64,000 bases of DNA from assembly GCF_002327085.1 (NCBI RefSeq), contig NZ_CP023429.1:868001-932000 (forward strand), in the 5' to 3' direction. Position 1 is the first letter of the stretch. Each line of letters opens with the position of its first letter. The notes beneath the pieces were generated by a model. It saw only the letters and a list, made by a program, of their open reading frames with translations. It searched no databases and was not told where the DNA came from. The translations under genes and the position numbers were made by a program. The stretch comes from Neisseria weixii. Lineage in GTDB: Bacteria > Pseudomonadota > Gammaproteobacteria > Burkholderiales > Neisseriaceae. Positions 50,896-60,459 of the stretch are shown here, piece after piece.

Positions 50896-51941
50896 TTACT
50901 CTTCAGGGCGTTCGCCATCGGTATCGTCGATTTTACCTTCGGTGATGTCGATGTTGATGCCGACTGCTGCGCGGATTTTGGCATCGATTTCGTTGGCGAC
51001 CTCCAGATTTTCTTTCAGCCACAGGCGTACGTTGTCTTTGCCTTGGCCGATTTTCGCACCGTTGTAGCTGTACCATGCGCCGGATTTTTCAACGATGTCG
51101 TATTTCACGCCGATATCGATCAATTCACCTTCCCAGCTCACGCCTTCGCCATACAGAATATCAAATTCGGCTTGACGGAATGGGGGGCCACTTTGTTTTT
51201 AATCACTTTGACTTTGGTTTCGTTACCAATCACATCGTCGCCTTTTTTGATTTGGCCGGTACGGCGGATATCCAAGCGGACGGAAGCATAGAATTTCAGT
51301 GCGTTACCGCCGGTGGTGGTTTCCGGGCTGCCGAACATCACGCCGATTTTCATGCGGATTTGGTTAATGAATACCACTAAAGTGTTGGTGCGTTTGATGT
51401 GGCCGGTCAGTTTACGCAAAGCTTGGCTCATTAAGCGCGCTTGTAAACCAACATGGCTGTCGCCCATTTCGCCTTCGATTTCGGCTTTCGGCACCAATGC
51501 GGCTACCGAGTCAACCACTACCATGTCCACACCGCCGGAGCGTACCAAGGTGTCACAGATTTCCAAGGCCTGTTCGCCGGTATCCGGTTGGGAAAGGTAC
51601 AACTCTTCTACTTTCACTCCCAATTTGCGCGCATAAATCGGGTCGAATGCATGCTCGGCATCGATGAACGCGCACACACCACCTGATTTTTGGCATTGCG
51701 CAATTGCTTCCAAACATAAAGTGGTTTTACCTGATGATTCCGGGCCGAAGATTTCGACCACGCGCCCGCGCGGCAAACCGCCTACCCCCAAAGCCAAGTC
51801 CAAGCCGAGCGAGCCGGTTGAGATTACTTCTAAGTTTTCTTCCTGATGACTGCCGTCCATCTTCATGATGGAGCCCTTACCGAAGTTTTTTTCGATTTGG
51901 GCTAAGGCAGCGGCAAGGGCTTTGCTTTTTTCATCTGACAT
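50896..51941 (-). CDS. recA: Recombinase RecA, one apparent frameshift
   Basis: RecA drives homologous recombination, DNA repair and, in Neisseria, transformation and pilin variation. Walker A is [11 protein letters not shown]; the Walker B region [11 protein letters not shown] and L2 loop [15 protein letters not shown] are intact. The frame breaks at KVAP; adding one base to the G6 run at 51182-51187 restores [18 protein letters not shown] and 348 residues, the usual neisserial length. Start [10 protein letters not shown] at 51941 is chosen over a longer in-frame start. The 301-bp region upstream is AT-rich and shows nothing else. Confidence 0.95.
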
Positions 51942-52199
51942 AATGGTGCTTTCTGTAAGTGTTGTCACGGATTTTCTAAGAATTTATTTAGCTATTATCG
52001 CATAAATTAAGAAAAAGTATAGTTTTATTTTGTTTTAATTTTCAAAAGGTCTGAATGATGTTTGAAATGTGCCATTACTTCCTATTAAAACAGGTTGTTA
52101 GGAAAATAAAGTATATGGCACTTTTATGCATATTTTGCTTGAAGTATAGCATAAAAGCTTTTTAAAGCTTTATCGACCAATAATAGAAAATGAAAAATC

Positions 52200-52229
52200 A
52201 TGCCGTCTGAAAAGTTCAGACGGCATGAC
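52200..52229 (-). terminator. Inverted DUS hairpin after lipA
   Basis: CATGCCGTCTGAAAAG and its inverse. This pair has the AT dialect (ATGCCGTCTGAA), unlike the AG form used elsewhere. Confidence 0.75.
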
Positions 52230-52242
52230 AAAAGTGTTTGAC

Positions 52243-53229
52243 TTAGTGGCTGCAACCACTTCCGTGGCTTTCGCGTAGCGCTTCGGCAGCTTGTTCGTCG
52301 GCATGGTAGCTGGAGCGAACCATCGCGCCGATAGCAGCGTTGCTAAAGCCCAATTCATACGCTTCTTTTTCAAAGATTTTGAATTGTTCAGGCGTGACAT
52401 AGCGTAATACCGGCAAATGGCCGTCTGAAGGTTGCAGATATTGGCCGATGGTAATCATCTCGATGTTGTGGGCACGCATATCGCGCATGATTTCGCGCAC
52501 GTCTTCATCGGTTTCGCCTAAGCCGACCATGATGCCGGATTTGGTCGGAATGTGCGGCATCATTTCTTTATAACGGCGCAATAAATCCAATGAGTGTTGG
52601 TAGTTGGCGCCCGGGCGGGCTTTTTTATACAGGCTCGGATGGGTTTCCAAATTGTGGTTCATCACATCCGGAGGGGTTTCAGCCAAAATTTTTAGGGCAA
52701 TGTCCAAGCGGCCGCGGAAGTCAGGCACAAGGATTTCGATTTTGGTGTTCGGGCTGCGCTCGCGGATGGCTTTAATACAATCGGCAAAGTGTTGCGCACC
52801 GCCGTCACGCAGATCATCGCGGTCAACGGAAGTAATCACCACATAACGTAAGTTCATCGCGGCAACAGATTCGGCGAGATTTTGCGGTTCATCTGGATCT
52901 AACATGTTGGGACGGCCGTGACCCACGTCGCAAAACGGGCAGCGGCGGGTACAAATATCCCCCATAATCATGAAGGTGGCCGTGCCTTTGCTGAAGCATT
53001 CGCCGATGTTCGGGCAAGATGCTTCCTCACACACCGTGTGCATTTTTTGTTCACGCAAAATATCTTTGATTTCAAAGAATTTTTTAGAAGGTAATTTGGC
53101 ACGAATCCATTCCGGCTTTTTCAATTTTTCCTGTAGCGGTACCACTTTAATCGGAATGCGGGCGGTTTTGTCGGCACCGCGCAATTTTACGCCGCGTTTG
53201 GGGTGGTCAATTTTAATTTCGCTCATCAT
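52243..53229 (-). CDS. lipA: Lipoyl synthase
   Basis: LipA (328 residues) is a radical SAM enzyme that inserts two sulfurs into octanoyl groups on lipoyl domains. The auxiliary cluster motif CX4CX5C is in [14 protein letters not shown] and the radical SAM CX3CX2C in [10 protein letters not shown]; the C-terminal RSSYHA serine motif is present. ATG at 53229 overlaps the lipB stop by four bases; the next codon is also ATG. Confidence 0.97.
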   Translation of the reverse strand: MMSEIKIDHPKRGVKLRGADKTARIPIKVVPLQEKLKKPEWIRAKLPSKKFFEIKDILREQKMHTVCEEASCPNIGECFSKGTATFMIMGDICTRRCPFCDVGHGRPNMLDPDEPQNLAESVAAMNLRYVVITSVDRDDLRDGGAQHFADCIKAIRERSPNTKIEILVPDFRGRLDIALKILAETPPDVMNHNLETHPSLYKKARPGANYQHSLDLLRRYKEMMPHIPTKSGIMVGLGETDEDVREIMRDMRAHNIEMITIGQYLQPSDGHLPVLRYVTPEQFKIFEKEAYELGFSNAAIGAMVRSSYHADEQAAEALRESHGSGCSH

Positions 53230-53840
53230 GATTCTTTCGAGTTCAGTTGCGTATTCAGATGGCCGGTCAGCTTATCGGCCACTTGCGCAAGCGTTGGACA
53301 CGGATTGATGAAATCCGCGATTTGGGTCATTTCCATACCGGCATAGCCGCAAGGATTGATGTGGCTAAACGGGCTTAAGTCCATATTTACATTCAAAGCC
53401 AAGCCGTGATACACCGATCCGTTTTTGATGCGCAGGCCGAGCGAGGCGATTTTACGTGTGCCAACATATACGCCGGGGCGTTTCGGGTCGGCAGCGGCTT
53501 CAATGCTGTATTCGGCCAATGTGGCGATGATGCTGTTTTCGAGTGCAGAAATGATGCGGCGCACGCTGGTTTTGCGGCGCTTGAAGTCAATCATGGTGTA
53601 AATCACCAATTGGCCGGGGCCGTGATAAGTGATTTGGCCGCCGCGGTCGATTTGAACTACGGGAATATTGTCGCGAATCAGCAAATGCTCGGGCTTGCCG
53701 GCCAAACCTTGGGTAAACACCGGAGGATGCTCCACCACCCATAATTCGTCTTCAGTATGTTCGTCGCGATTGGCATTGAAGGCTTTCATCGCTTCGAATG
53801 TCGGCTGATATTCTACCAAGCCTTTCTGCACGATTTTCAT
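53226..53840 (-). CDS. lipB: Octanoyltransferase LipB
   Basis: LipB (204 residues) transfers octanoate from ACP to lipoyl domains before LipA acts. Family motifs include [36 protein letters not shown] with the conserved His, and the catalytic Lys/Cys region KIASLGLRI and NPCGYAGM. It sits one base after the ybeD gene, forming ybeD-lipB-lipA. Confidence 0.96.
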   Translation of the reverse strand: MKIVQKGLVEYQPTFEAMKAFNANRDEHTEDELWVVEHPPVFTQGLAGKPEHLLIRDNIPVVQIDRGGQITYHGPGQLVIYTMIDFKRRKTSVRRIISALENSIIATLAEYSIEAAADPKRPGVYVGTRKIASLGLRIKNGSVYHGLALNVNMDLSPFSHINPCGYAGMEMTQIADFINPCPTLAQVADKLTGHLNTQLNSKES

Positions 53841-53841
53841 C

Positions 53842-54128
53842 TTAGTAAACCACTTTCACCATTTCGTGCGAAGTCAGGATGCGGTAGATATTGTCAAGCT
53901 GCGCTTTGCTGGTGGCTTCAATTTTTATAGTGGCGCCGGTGTAGTTGCCTTTGCTGCTTGGGCGGGTGGTTACATGCGCTTCGGTGGTATTTGGAGCATG
54001 TTCCTGAATCGCAGTCAAATAGAGCTGACAAATTCAGGATGGGTAATGCCCATCACTTTTAACGGGAAGATACACGGAAACTCAAGCAGGGTTTCGGCTT
54101 GCTCGGGGGTATGGGTTTGATCAGACAT
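53842..54128 (-). CDS. DUF493/YbeD family protein, one apparent frameshift
   Basis: A 95-residue ACT-like protein of the YbeD family, commonly found next to lipB. It begins [17 protein letters not shown] and [10 protein letters not shown], and the second part reads [31 protein letters not shown], ending [12 protein letters not shown]. The frames differ by one base near 54019-54025; one added base joins them. AAGGAA precedes ATG at 54128. A regulatory role is proposed for the family, but not proven. Confidence 0.82.
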
Positions 54129-54144
54129 GAGGTATTCCTTAGTT

Positions 54145-54184
54145 AAGGCCGTCTGAAAGCCGATCAATGCTGTTCAGACGGCCT
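54145..54184. terminator. Inverted DUS pair upstream of ybeD
   Basis: AAGGCCGTCTGAAAGC and TTCAGACGGCCT with a longer loop, between the divergent ybeD and lon genes. No transcript clearly ends here. Confidence 0.5.
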
Positions 54185-54296
54185 GATTTTGTGTTCAGGC
54201 ATATTTTAATGCAAACGCCAAGCCTTGTTAACCTGACTTGTCCTTGCATTTAAAATAGTTATCGGGCAAATATGCGCATTAAGCCGATTTTCAAGT

Positions 54297-54325
54297 CTTG
54301 AAATCCAATCTTTCAGCCCAACTTA
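54297..54325 (+). promoter_or_regulatory. Candidate heat-shock (sigma-32) promoter of lon
   Basis: CTTGAA, 14 bases, then CCCAACTTA, close to the sigma-32 pattern CTTGAA-N13/15-CCCCATNTA. It lies 38 bases before the lon start, which fits the heat-induced expression of lon in other bacteria. Confidence 0.6.
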
Positions 54326-54362
54326 TGAGACAACTTGATTCAAAACCGCAAGAGATACACAT

Positions 54363-56815
54363 ATGTCAGAAGACAACAAATATTTTGAGGAATACAGCAC
54401 GCTGGCCACTTTGCCGCTGCGTGATGTCGTGGTTTATCCGCATATGGTGCTGCCGCTGTTTGTCGGCCGCCCCAAATCGATTGCTGCGCTGGAAATGGCG
54501 ATGAGCAACGATGATCCGGTGTTTTTGCTGGCGCAATTGGATCCGAATATCGAAGAGCCCTCTGCCAAAGATTTGCACCGCATGGGTACGGTTGCCCAAG
54601 TGTTGCAGGTATTGAAACTGCCGGATGGCACGGTCAAAGTATTGGTAGAGGGCGTGCGCCGTACCCGTGCCCTGACCGTGGAAGACAAAGGCGATTTATT
54701 CTTGTCGCACGTTGAAGCCGTGAATGAAAATGAAGACGAAGCCAATCCTGATATGGAAGCGCTGCGCCGTACTTTATTGTCACAATTTGAGCAATACGCC
54801 AAATTGAACAAAAAAATTCCGGCCGAAGTGGTGAATACCATTAACGGCATCAGTGAAAACAGCCGCTTGGTAGACACCATTGCCGCGCATTTGCAATTGA
54901 AGCTGGAGCAACGTCAAGAAATCTTGGAAACTGCCAGCATTGTTGGCCGCATGGAATTTTTGCTGGGTCAATTAGAAGCCGAACTCGACATCATGCAGGT
55001 TGAGAAGCGTATCCGTGGCCGTGTGAAGCGCCAAATGGAAAAATCGCAGCGTGAGTATTATCTGAATGAGCAAGTCAAAGCCATTCAGAAAGAATTGGGT
55101 GAAGAAGACGAGCGCGGCGAACTGGATGCGCTGGAAGCCAAAATCAAAGCAGCCGGCATGAGCAAAGAAGCGCAAGAAAAAGCTTTGAGCGAATTGAAAA
55201 AGCTGAAAATGATGCCGCCAATGTCGGCCGAATCGACTGTGGTACGCAATTACATCGATACGTTGCTGGATTTGCCGTGGAAGAAAAAAACGCGCGTAAT
55301 CAAAGATATTGCCAAAGCAGATTTGGTATTGAATGCCGACCATTTCGGTTTGGAAAAAGTTAAAGAGCGTATTTTGGAATACTTAGCGGTGCAAAAACGC
55401 AGCGACAAACTGAAGGGCCGATTCTGTGTTTGGTCGGTCCGCCGGGCGTAGGTAAAACTTCGTTGGGCCAATCGATTGCCAAAGCCACAGGCCGCAAATA
55501 TGTGCGCATGGCTTTGGGTGGCGTGAAAGATGAAAGCGAAATCCGTGGCCACCGCCGTACCTATATCGGTTCGATGCCGGGAAAAATCATTCAAAGCATG
55601 ATTAAAGCAGAAGTGAAAAATCCGTTGTTCTTGCTTGATGAAATCGACAAATTGGGCAATGATTTCCGCGGTGATCCGGCTTCGGCTTTGTTGGAAGTAC
55701 TCGATCCGGAGCAAAACAACGCGTTTTCTGATCACTTCGTCGAAGTGGATTACGATTTGAGCGATGTTCTGTTTATCGCCACCTCCAACAGCATGAATAT
55801 TCCACCGGCCTTGCTCGACCGCATGGAAATCATCCGCCTGTCAGGTTACACCGAAGATGAAAAAGTCAGCATCGCAATGCAGTATTTGGTGCCGAAGCAA
55901 ATGGAACGCAACGGCGTGCGTGATGGTGAAATGGTGATTGAAGAATCTGCCGTACGCGATATCGTGCGTTATTACACACGTGAGGCCGGTGTGCGCTCGC
56001 TTGACCGCGAAATTGCTAAAATCTGCCGCAAAGTGGTGATGGCGGTGCAACTGAAAGAAGATGCACAAAAAGCCAAAACCCGCAAAACCAAACTGAAAGC
56101 GATTGTGGTAAATGCCGATAATCTGCATGATTATCTGGGTGTGCGTCGCTTTGATTTCGGTGTGGCTGAGAATGAAAACCGTGTGGGTCAGGTAACCGGT
56201 TTGGCGTGGACGGAAGTTGGCGGCGAATTATTGACCGTAGAAGCCGTGGCTTTGCCGGGTAAAGGCAACATTCAATCGACCGGCCAATTGGGCGATGTGA
56301 TGAAGGAGTCGGTGACTGCGGCTTGGTCGGTATTGCGTTCACGTGCCGAATCAGTCGGTTTGGCGCCGAACTTCTACGAGAAGCAAGATATGCACGTGCA
56401 TGTACCGGAAGGTGCTACGCCGAAAGACGGCCCGAGCGCAGGTATTGCCATGACTTTGGCGATGGTTTCTGCGTTTACCGGCATTCCGGTGCGCGCTGAT
56501 GTGGCGATGACGGGCGAGATTACCTTGCGCGGCGAAGTATTGCCGATTGGCGGTTTGAAAGAGAAACTGCTGGCGGCATTGCGCGGCGGTATCAAGCATG
56601 TGTTGATTCCGAAAGACAACGTTAAAGGCTTGGAAGAAATTCCGGAAAATGTGAAAACCGGTTTGGAAATCCATCCTGTGAAATGGATTGACGAAGTATT
56701 GGCTTTAGGTTTGGAATATCAGCCGCAGCCTTGGCAAGCACCGTTGGAAAGCGTGGAAACCTTGGCCGAAAGCCCGAAAATCAAGCCGTCAAGAGCCAAA
56801 GCGACAAAACACTGA
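54363..56815 (+). CDS. lon: ATP-dependent protease Lon, one apparent frameshift
   Basis: Lon degrades misfolded and regulatory proteins. The N-terminal LON domain begins [19 protein letters not shown]; Walker A is [11 protein letters not shown], Walker [11 protein letters not shown], and the Ser-Lys dyad lies in [10 protein letters not shown] and [10 protein letters not shown]. Adding one C at 55418-55419 restores [14 protein letters not shown] and a protein of about 817 residues, as expected. Downstream lies hupB, the same order as in E. coli. Confidence 0.95.
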
Positions 56816-56893
56816 TTTGGTGTAAATGTGTTGTAAAAGGATACGGGTTTGCTTGCAAAGCCTGAAAAATAAAGCAATTCCGTATCTTTTCGC

Positions 56894-56923
56894 TTGACAT
56901 GGTAATTTCAGAATTGCTATAAA
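56894..56923 (+). promoter_or_regulatory. Sigma-70 promoter of hupB
   Basis: TTGACA and TATAAA with an 18-base spacer, 79 bases before the hupB start. Near-consensus, as expected for an abundant protein. Confidence 0.75.
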
Positions 56924-57001
56924 GCACACAGGTACTCAAAAGTACGAAAAGCCCGAATCATCGGGTTCTCCATTATTTTCAACGATAGGAAGGGACTGAT
57001 T

Positions 57002-57271
57002 GTGAACAAGTCTGAATTAATCGAAGCGATTGCTCAAGAAGCTGGTATTTCAAAAGCGGCTGCCCAAAAAGCATTGGATGCGACTACTAATGCCGTAACC
57101 GAAGCGCTGAAAAAAGGTGACACTGTCACTTTAGTAGGTTTTGGTACTTTCTACGTTGGCGAACGTGCCGAGCGTCAAGGCCGCAACCCTAAAACTGGTG
57201 AGCCTTTGACCATTGCTGCTGCTAAAACTCCTAAATTCCGTGCCGGTAAAGCATTGAAAGACGCACTGTAA
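57002..57271 (+). CDS. hupB: DNA-binding protein HU
   Basis: HU (89 residues) is a small dimeric histone-like protein that bends DNA. The pattern is complete: [42 protein letters not shown] and [15 protein letters not shown]. It uses a GTG start at 57002 with a strong AGGAAGGGA site. Confidence 0.96.
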   Translation: MNKSELIEAIAQEAGISKAAAQKALDATTNAVTEALKKGDTVTLVGFGTFYVGERAERQGRNPKTGEPLTIAAAKTPKFRAGKALKDAL

Positions 57272-57295
57272 TCCTTCACCCGGCCTAGTGATAAA

Positions 57296-57322
57296 AACCG
57301 AATCAGATGATTCGGTTTTTTG
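57296..57322 (+). terminator. Rho-independent terminator after hupB
   Basis: AAACCGAATCA, short loop, TGATTCGGTTTTTT. Confidence 0.9.
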
Positions 57323-57363
57323 TTTGGATAAATATGATCCAGTCACGAGCCGTCTGAAAAATA

Positions 57364-57478
57364 GAGACCTTCGCAAAACTCATGAACACCAATAAACCCT
57401 ACAGGCCGTCATTCCCGTCTGCGCGGGAATAACGTTGATTTTGTATGCGTGGGCTTTTAAAGAGGTTTTGCAGAGGTC
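57364..57478. mobile_element. Small element with IS1106-type ends carrying a dRS3 repeat, family B
   Basis: A 115-bp element with ends GAGACCTTCGCAAAACTC and GGTTTTGCAGAGGTCTC. Its centre is ATTCCCGTCTGCGCGGGAAT, an exact fit to the neisserial dRS3 pattern ATTCCC-N8-GGGAAT. It sits between a DUS half on the left and a DUS pair on the right. With the terminator and DUS pair it fills the 295-bp hupB-ribE gap. Confidence 0.78.
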
Positions 57479-57479
57479 T

Positions 57480-57518
57480 CAGGCCGTCTGAAAAATACAC
57501 ATGCTTTCAGACGGCCTA
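57480..57518. terminator. Inverted DUS pair upstream of ribE
   Basis: AGGCCGTCTGAAAAAT and CTTTCAGACGGCCT around a short loop. Confidence 0.55.
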
Positions 57519-57566
57519 TTGAATTTTGCGTTACAATTCTATTAATCAAAAAGACAAGGCATTAAA

Positions 57567-58177
57567 ATGTTTACAGGTATTGTACAAGGCATGGGGCGCA
57601 TTGTTGCCGTGAACCAACTATCGCCCGATTTCCGTACCCATATTGTCGAGCTGCCGCCCGGTATGGCTGATAATCTGCAAATCGGCGCATCCGTTGCCAA
57701 CAATGGCTGCTGCTTGACCATTAGCGGAATTGATACCAATCAAGTCAGCTTTGATTTGATGAACGAAACCTTAGCCAAAACCAATTTAGACCGTCTGGAA
57801 GCAGGGATTGGGTCAATTTGGAGCGGGCTGCTAAATTTGGCGACGAGATAGGCGGTCATGTGATGAGTGGCCATGTGATGGCCACCACCACGATTACGCG
57901 TATTGAAGAAAACGAATTCAACCGCACGCTTTGGTTTCGCCTTCCTGCGGATTTGAAGCCTTACATCCTAACTAAAGGCTTTGTCGGCTTGGATGGTTGC
58001 AGCCTCACCATTGGTGAAGTGACCGATGATGAATTCAATGTACACCTGATTCCCGAAACCTTACAGCGCACTTTATTCGGTGCCCGCCAAGTCGGTGATG
58101 AAATCAATATTGAAATCGATCCGCAAACACAAGCCATTGTCGATACCGTTTTACGTGTGATGGCGCAAAATAAATGA
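57567..58177 (+). CDS. ribE: Riboflavin synthase alpha subunit, one apparent frameshift
   Basis: Riboflavin synthase makes riboflavin from two lumazine molecules. It has two similar barrel halves: [27 protein letters not shown] in the first; [29 protein letters not shown] in the second. Adding one G to GGG at 57804-57806 restores [20 protein letters not shown] and 203 residues. No FMN riboswitch is visible in the leader. Confidence 0.93.
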
Positions 58178-58202
58178 CAGGCCGTCTGAAAAGAAAAACA
58201 CT

Positions 58203-59069
58203 ATGGAACTAGCTGAATTTTTAAAAAAAGCCGATGCGGTATTAAGCCGATTGGATTTGATTTTACCGTCAGAGCAAGCTGCTATTGATTGGAACGCATT
58301 GGCTTATCGTTGGCAAAGTGTGGGGCGCAAAGGTGTTTTGGAAAGTCTGCCCAATCCGCACACTTTCCCGCTTAGTCGCTTGGCAGCAGTCGGCTCGCAA
58401 ACCGAGCGTTTGATTCGCAATACCGAACAGTTTTTAGCAGGCCGTCCGGCGAATAATGTGTTGCTGACCGGTTCGCGTGGCACGGGTAAATCATCGTTGG
58501 TAAAGGCGTTGCTGCATGAATACGCCGATCAAGGCTTACGTTTGGTTGAGGTGGATAAAAGTGATTTGATAACGTTGCCGGCATTGTTGCCGCTTTTGGC
58601 CGGACATGATGAAAAATTCATTATTTTCTGTGACGATTTGTCGTTTGAAACTGGTGATGAAACCTACAAAGCATTAAAAACCACCTTAGACGGTGGCTTG
58701 TCGCAACGTTGTAGTAATGTGTTGGTATACGCCACGTCTAACCGTCGCCATTTAATGCCCGAATACATGGATGAAAACGGCGGTACCACCGGCATTCGCG
58801 GTGAAATCCATCAAAAAGAAGCTGTAGAAGAAAAAGTCTCTTTATCGGATCGCTTCGGTTTGTGGTTGAGCTTTTATCCGTTTGACCAAAATGATTATTT
58901 GCAGGCGGTGGAAAATTGGTTGGGCAACTTTGGCGTGCCATACGATGAAACAGCTAGAAAAGCCGCTTTATTGTGGGCGCAAATGCGCAGCAACCGCTCA
59001 GGCCGATCGGCATGGCAGTTTGCCTGCGATTGGGCAGGGCGCTTGCCTGAACAGCGTGTAATCGATTAA
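58203..59069 (+). CDS. AAA-type ATP-binding protein, DUF815 family
   Basis: A 288-residue protein with Walker A LLTGSRGTGKSSLVKAL, Walker B FIIFCDDLSFE, and sensor 1 VLVYATSNRRHLMPEY. These fit the DUF815 group of AAA ATPases, whose role is unknown. It follows ribE after 25 bases, with a DUS in the gap, and may be cotranscribed. Confidence 0.85.
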   Translation: MELAEFLKKADAVLSRLDLILPSEQAAIDWNALAYRWQSVGRKGVLESLPNPHTFPLSRLAAVGSQTERLIRNTEQFLAGRPANNVLLTGSRGTGKSSLVKALLHEYADQGLRLVEVDKSDLITLPALLPLLAGHDEKFIIFCDDLSFETGDETYKALKTTLDGGLSQRCSNVLVYATSNRRHLMPEYMDENGGTTGIRGEIHQKEAVEEKVSLSDRFGLWLSFYPFDQNDYLQAVENWLGNFGVPYDETARKAALLWAQMRSNRSGRSAWQFACDWAGRLPEQRVID

Positions 59070-59115
59070 CAAAAGACACTTGAAAAAGTACCTTTTGATT
59101 GGGTGCGAAACAATA

Positions 59116-59547
59116 TTAACGTAAACAGGTATTCATCCAAACTTCACGTTGGACCGGACTTAGCAGATGATAAATTCGGTGTTGGATTGCCAATTCGTCA
59201 ACAGCAAAATCCATACGCGACAGATAGCGGCTTTCAACATAATCACGTGCATTATTTTGATCAAAATTAGGATTGATCAAAATCTTCATAATATTACGGC
59301 GGCGTGTGCGGTCGGTACGCTGTTCTTTTTTATAGGCTTTGTCGGCAGCGACTTTATAATCGGAACGAATACGGCGCAGCGCAGAGTGTTGCTCTTGGGT
59401 CAGATTTAATTGGCGGAAATTGCAATTGGGATGGAAATCATCCAATTGTGAAGAATGGGGTGCGGCATAAATGACATTGCTCCACATTAATAAGGCTGCA
59501 AACGATAAAACCTGAAATACAAGAGAGGATTTCAACACAACACACAC
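59116..59547 (-). CDS. Spy/CpxP-like periplasmic protein
   Basis: A 143-residue exported helical protein. The signal peptide (LVFQVLSFAALLMWSNVIYA) is followed by the LTxxQ-type motif LNLTQEQHSALRRIRSDY and a second LSPVQREVW near the end, the pattern of Spy and CpxP, periplasmic chaperone or stress-sensing proteins. The middle is very basic (KAYKKEQRTDRTRRRN). Two cysteines remain in the mature part (HPNCNF, NTCLR). Confidence 0.75.
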   Translation of the reverse strand: MCVVLKSSLVFQVLSFAALLMWSNVIYAAPHSSQLDDFHPNCNFRQLNLTQEQHSALRRIRSDYKVAADKAYKKEQRTDRTRRRNIMKILINPNFDQNNARDYVESRYLSRMDFAVDELAIQHRIYHLLSPVQREVWMNTCLR

Positions 59548-59706
59548 AGCATTTTCCTAATTTTGAATACATATGCAATATAACGGAGATGCATGTCAAA
59601 GGCGGTTTATACATGTTAATTTTGGTTGGATTATGGCTAATTATAAATTAACAAACATCAATGTATGCTTTATTTTCAGTAAGTTATAAATCATGTAATT
59701 ATTTTT

Positions 59707-60425
59707 GGGGCTGTACTAGATAACTAGAATAAATTCTGCTTTACTAATTGTTTTAAAATAGAACAAGAGACTTTATCTCACTGTGGTTAAAACGCCATTC
59801 ACATTCCTTCAAATACAGCTCAAAATGCTCTTTGGGAATGCCGTTAAACTTACGTAAGCGGCGTTTTGCCTGATTCCAAAAGTTCTCAATTCCGTTGATG
59901 TGATTTTGCCGATCAGCAAAGTGAGTGCTGTGATTGGTGCGAAAGTGGCTAAACTCACTCACATCAAGTACGTCATAGCTTTTGTAACAATCAGTGTAAA
60001 CAATACTGTCAGGCTTTACTTGCTCACGTATTACCGGCAATAAAGTGGCAGTTTGTGTATTGGGCACAGCAACGGTGTAAACCTTGCCGTTGCGCTTCAG
60101 AAGCCCGAATACAGCGACTTTGCCGGCTGCACCGCGACCACGTTTGCCTTTGCGCTGTCCGCCAAAACAGCTTTCATCAACTTCTACTCCGCCATCAGAC
60201 ATTTCCGGATGCGGGCTGTTATGGAAAATCAGTACGCGCAAACGATGAAAGTAACAGGCTGCCGTGTTTTTATTAACACCGGCTAATTGAGCTGCAGTAC
60301 GGGCAGTAACACCCGCAATAAACAGTTCAATCAGTTTGTTTTGCTTGTACTGACTTAAACGGCTTCTTCTCATAGGGATTATTCTAACCTGAAATTAGAT
60401 TTCCCTAATTATCTAGTACAGCCCC
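59707..60425. mobile_element. IS1016-like insertion sequence (IS1595 family)
   Basis: A 719-bp element bounded by inverted repeats GGGGCTGTACTAGATAA, identical over 17 bases at both ends. It contains one transposase gene on the minus strand. I find no target duplication: eight bases on the left (TTATTTTT) differ from those on the right (TAAGCTAA). It sits between the Spy/CpxP-like gene and ftsK. Confidence 0.9.
59724..60373 (-). CDS. IS1016-type transposase, one apparent frameshift
   Basis: A DDE transposase of the IS1595 family, about 216 residues. It has an N-terminal helix-turn-helix (ARTAAQLAGVNKNTAACYF), then the catalytic residues in GGVEVDESCFGG, IVYTDCYKSYD and NGIENFWNQAKRR. The frame ends early after FNHSEIKSL; one added base near 59767-59772 continues it as SCSILKQLVKQNLF, like other IS1016 copies. 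Without that base the protein is 206 residues and still has all catalytic residues. Confidence 0.87.
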
Positions 60426-60459
60426 TAAGCTAAATACTTTCAGACGGCCTCGATTGAGT

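Noticed and set aside
51138..51200. Programmed frameshift in recA or other genes
   Set aside because: The breaks occur in 16 unrelated genes, have no shared slippery site plus pseudoknot, and all need one added base; a data artefact explains them better.
57519..57566. FMN riboswitch before ribE
   Set aside because: The leader is under 50 bases after the DUS pair and lacks the conserved RFN core.
59707..60425. Target-site duplication of the IS1016-like element
   Set aside because: The flanking eight bases differ, so no duplication can be claimed.
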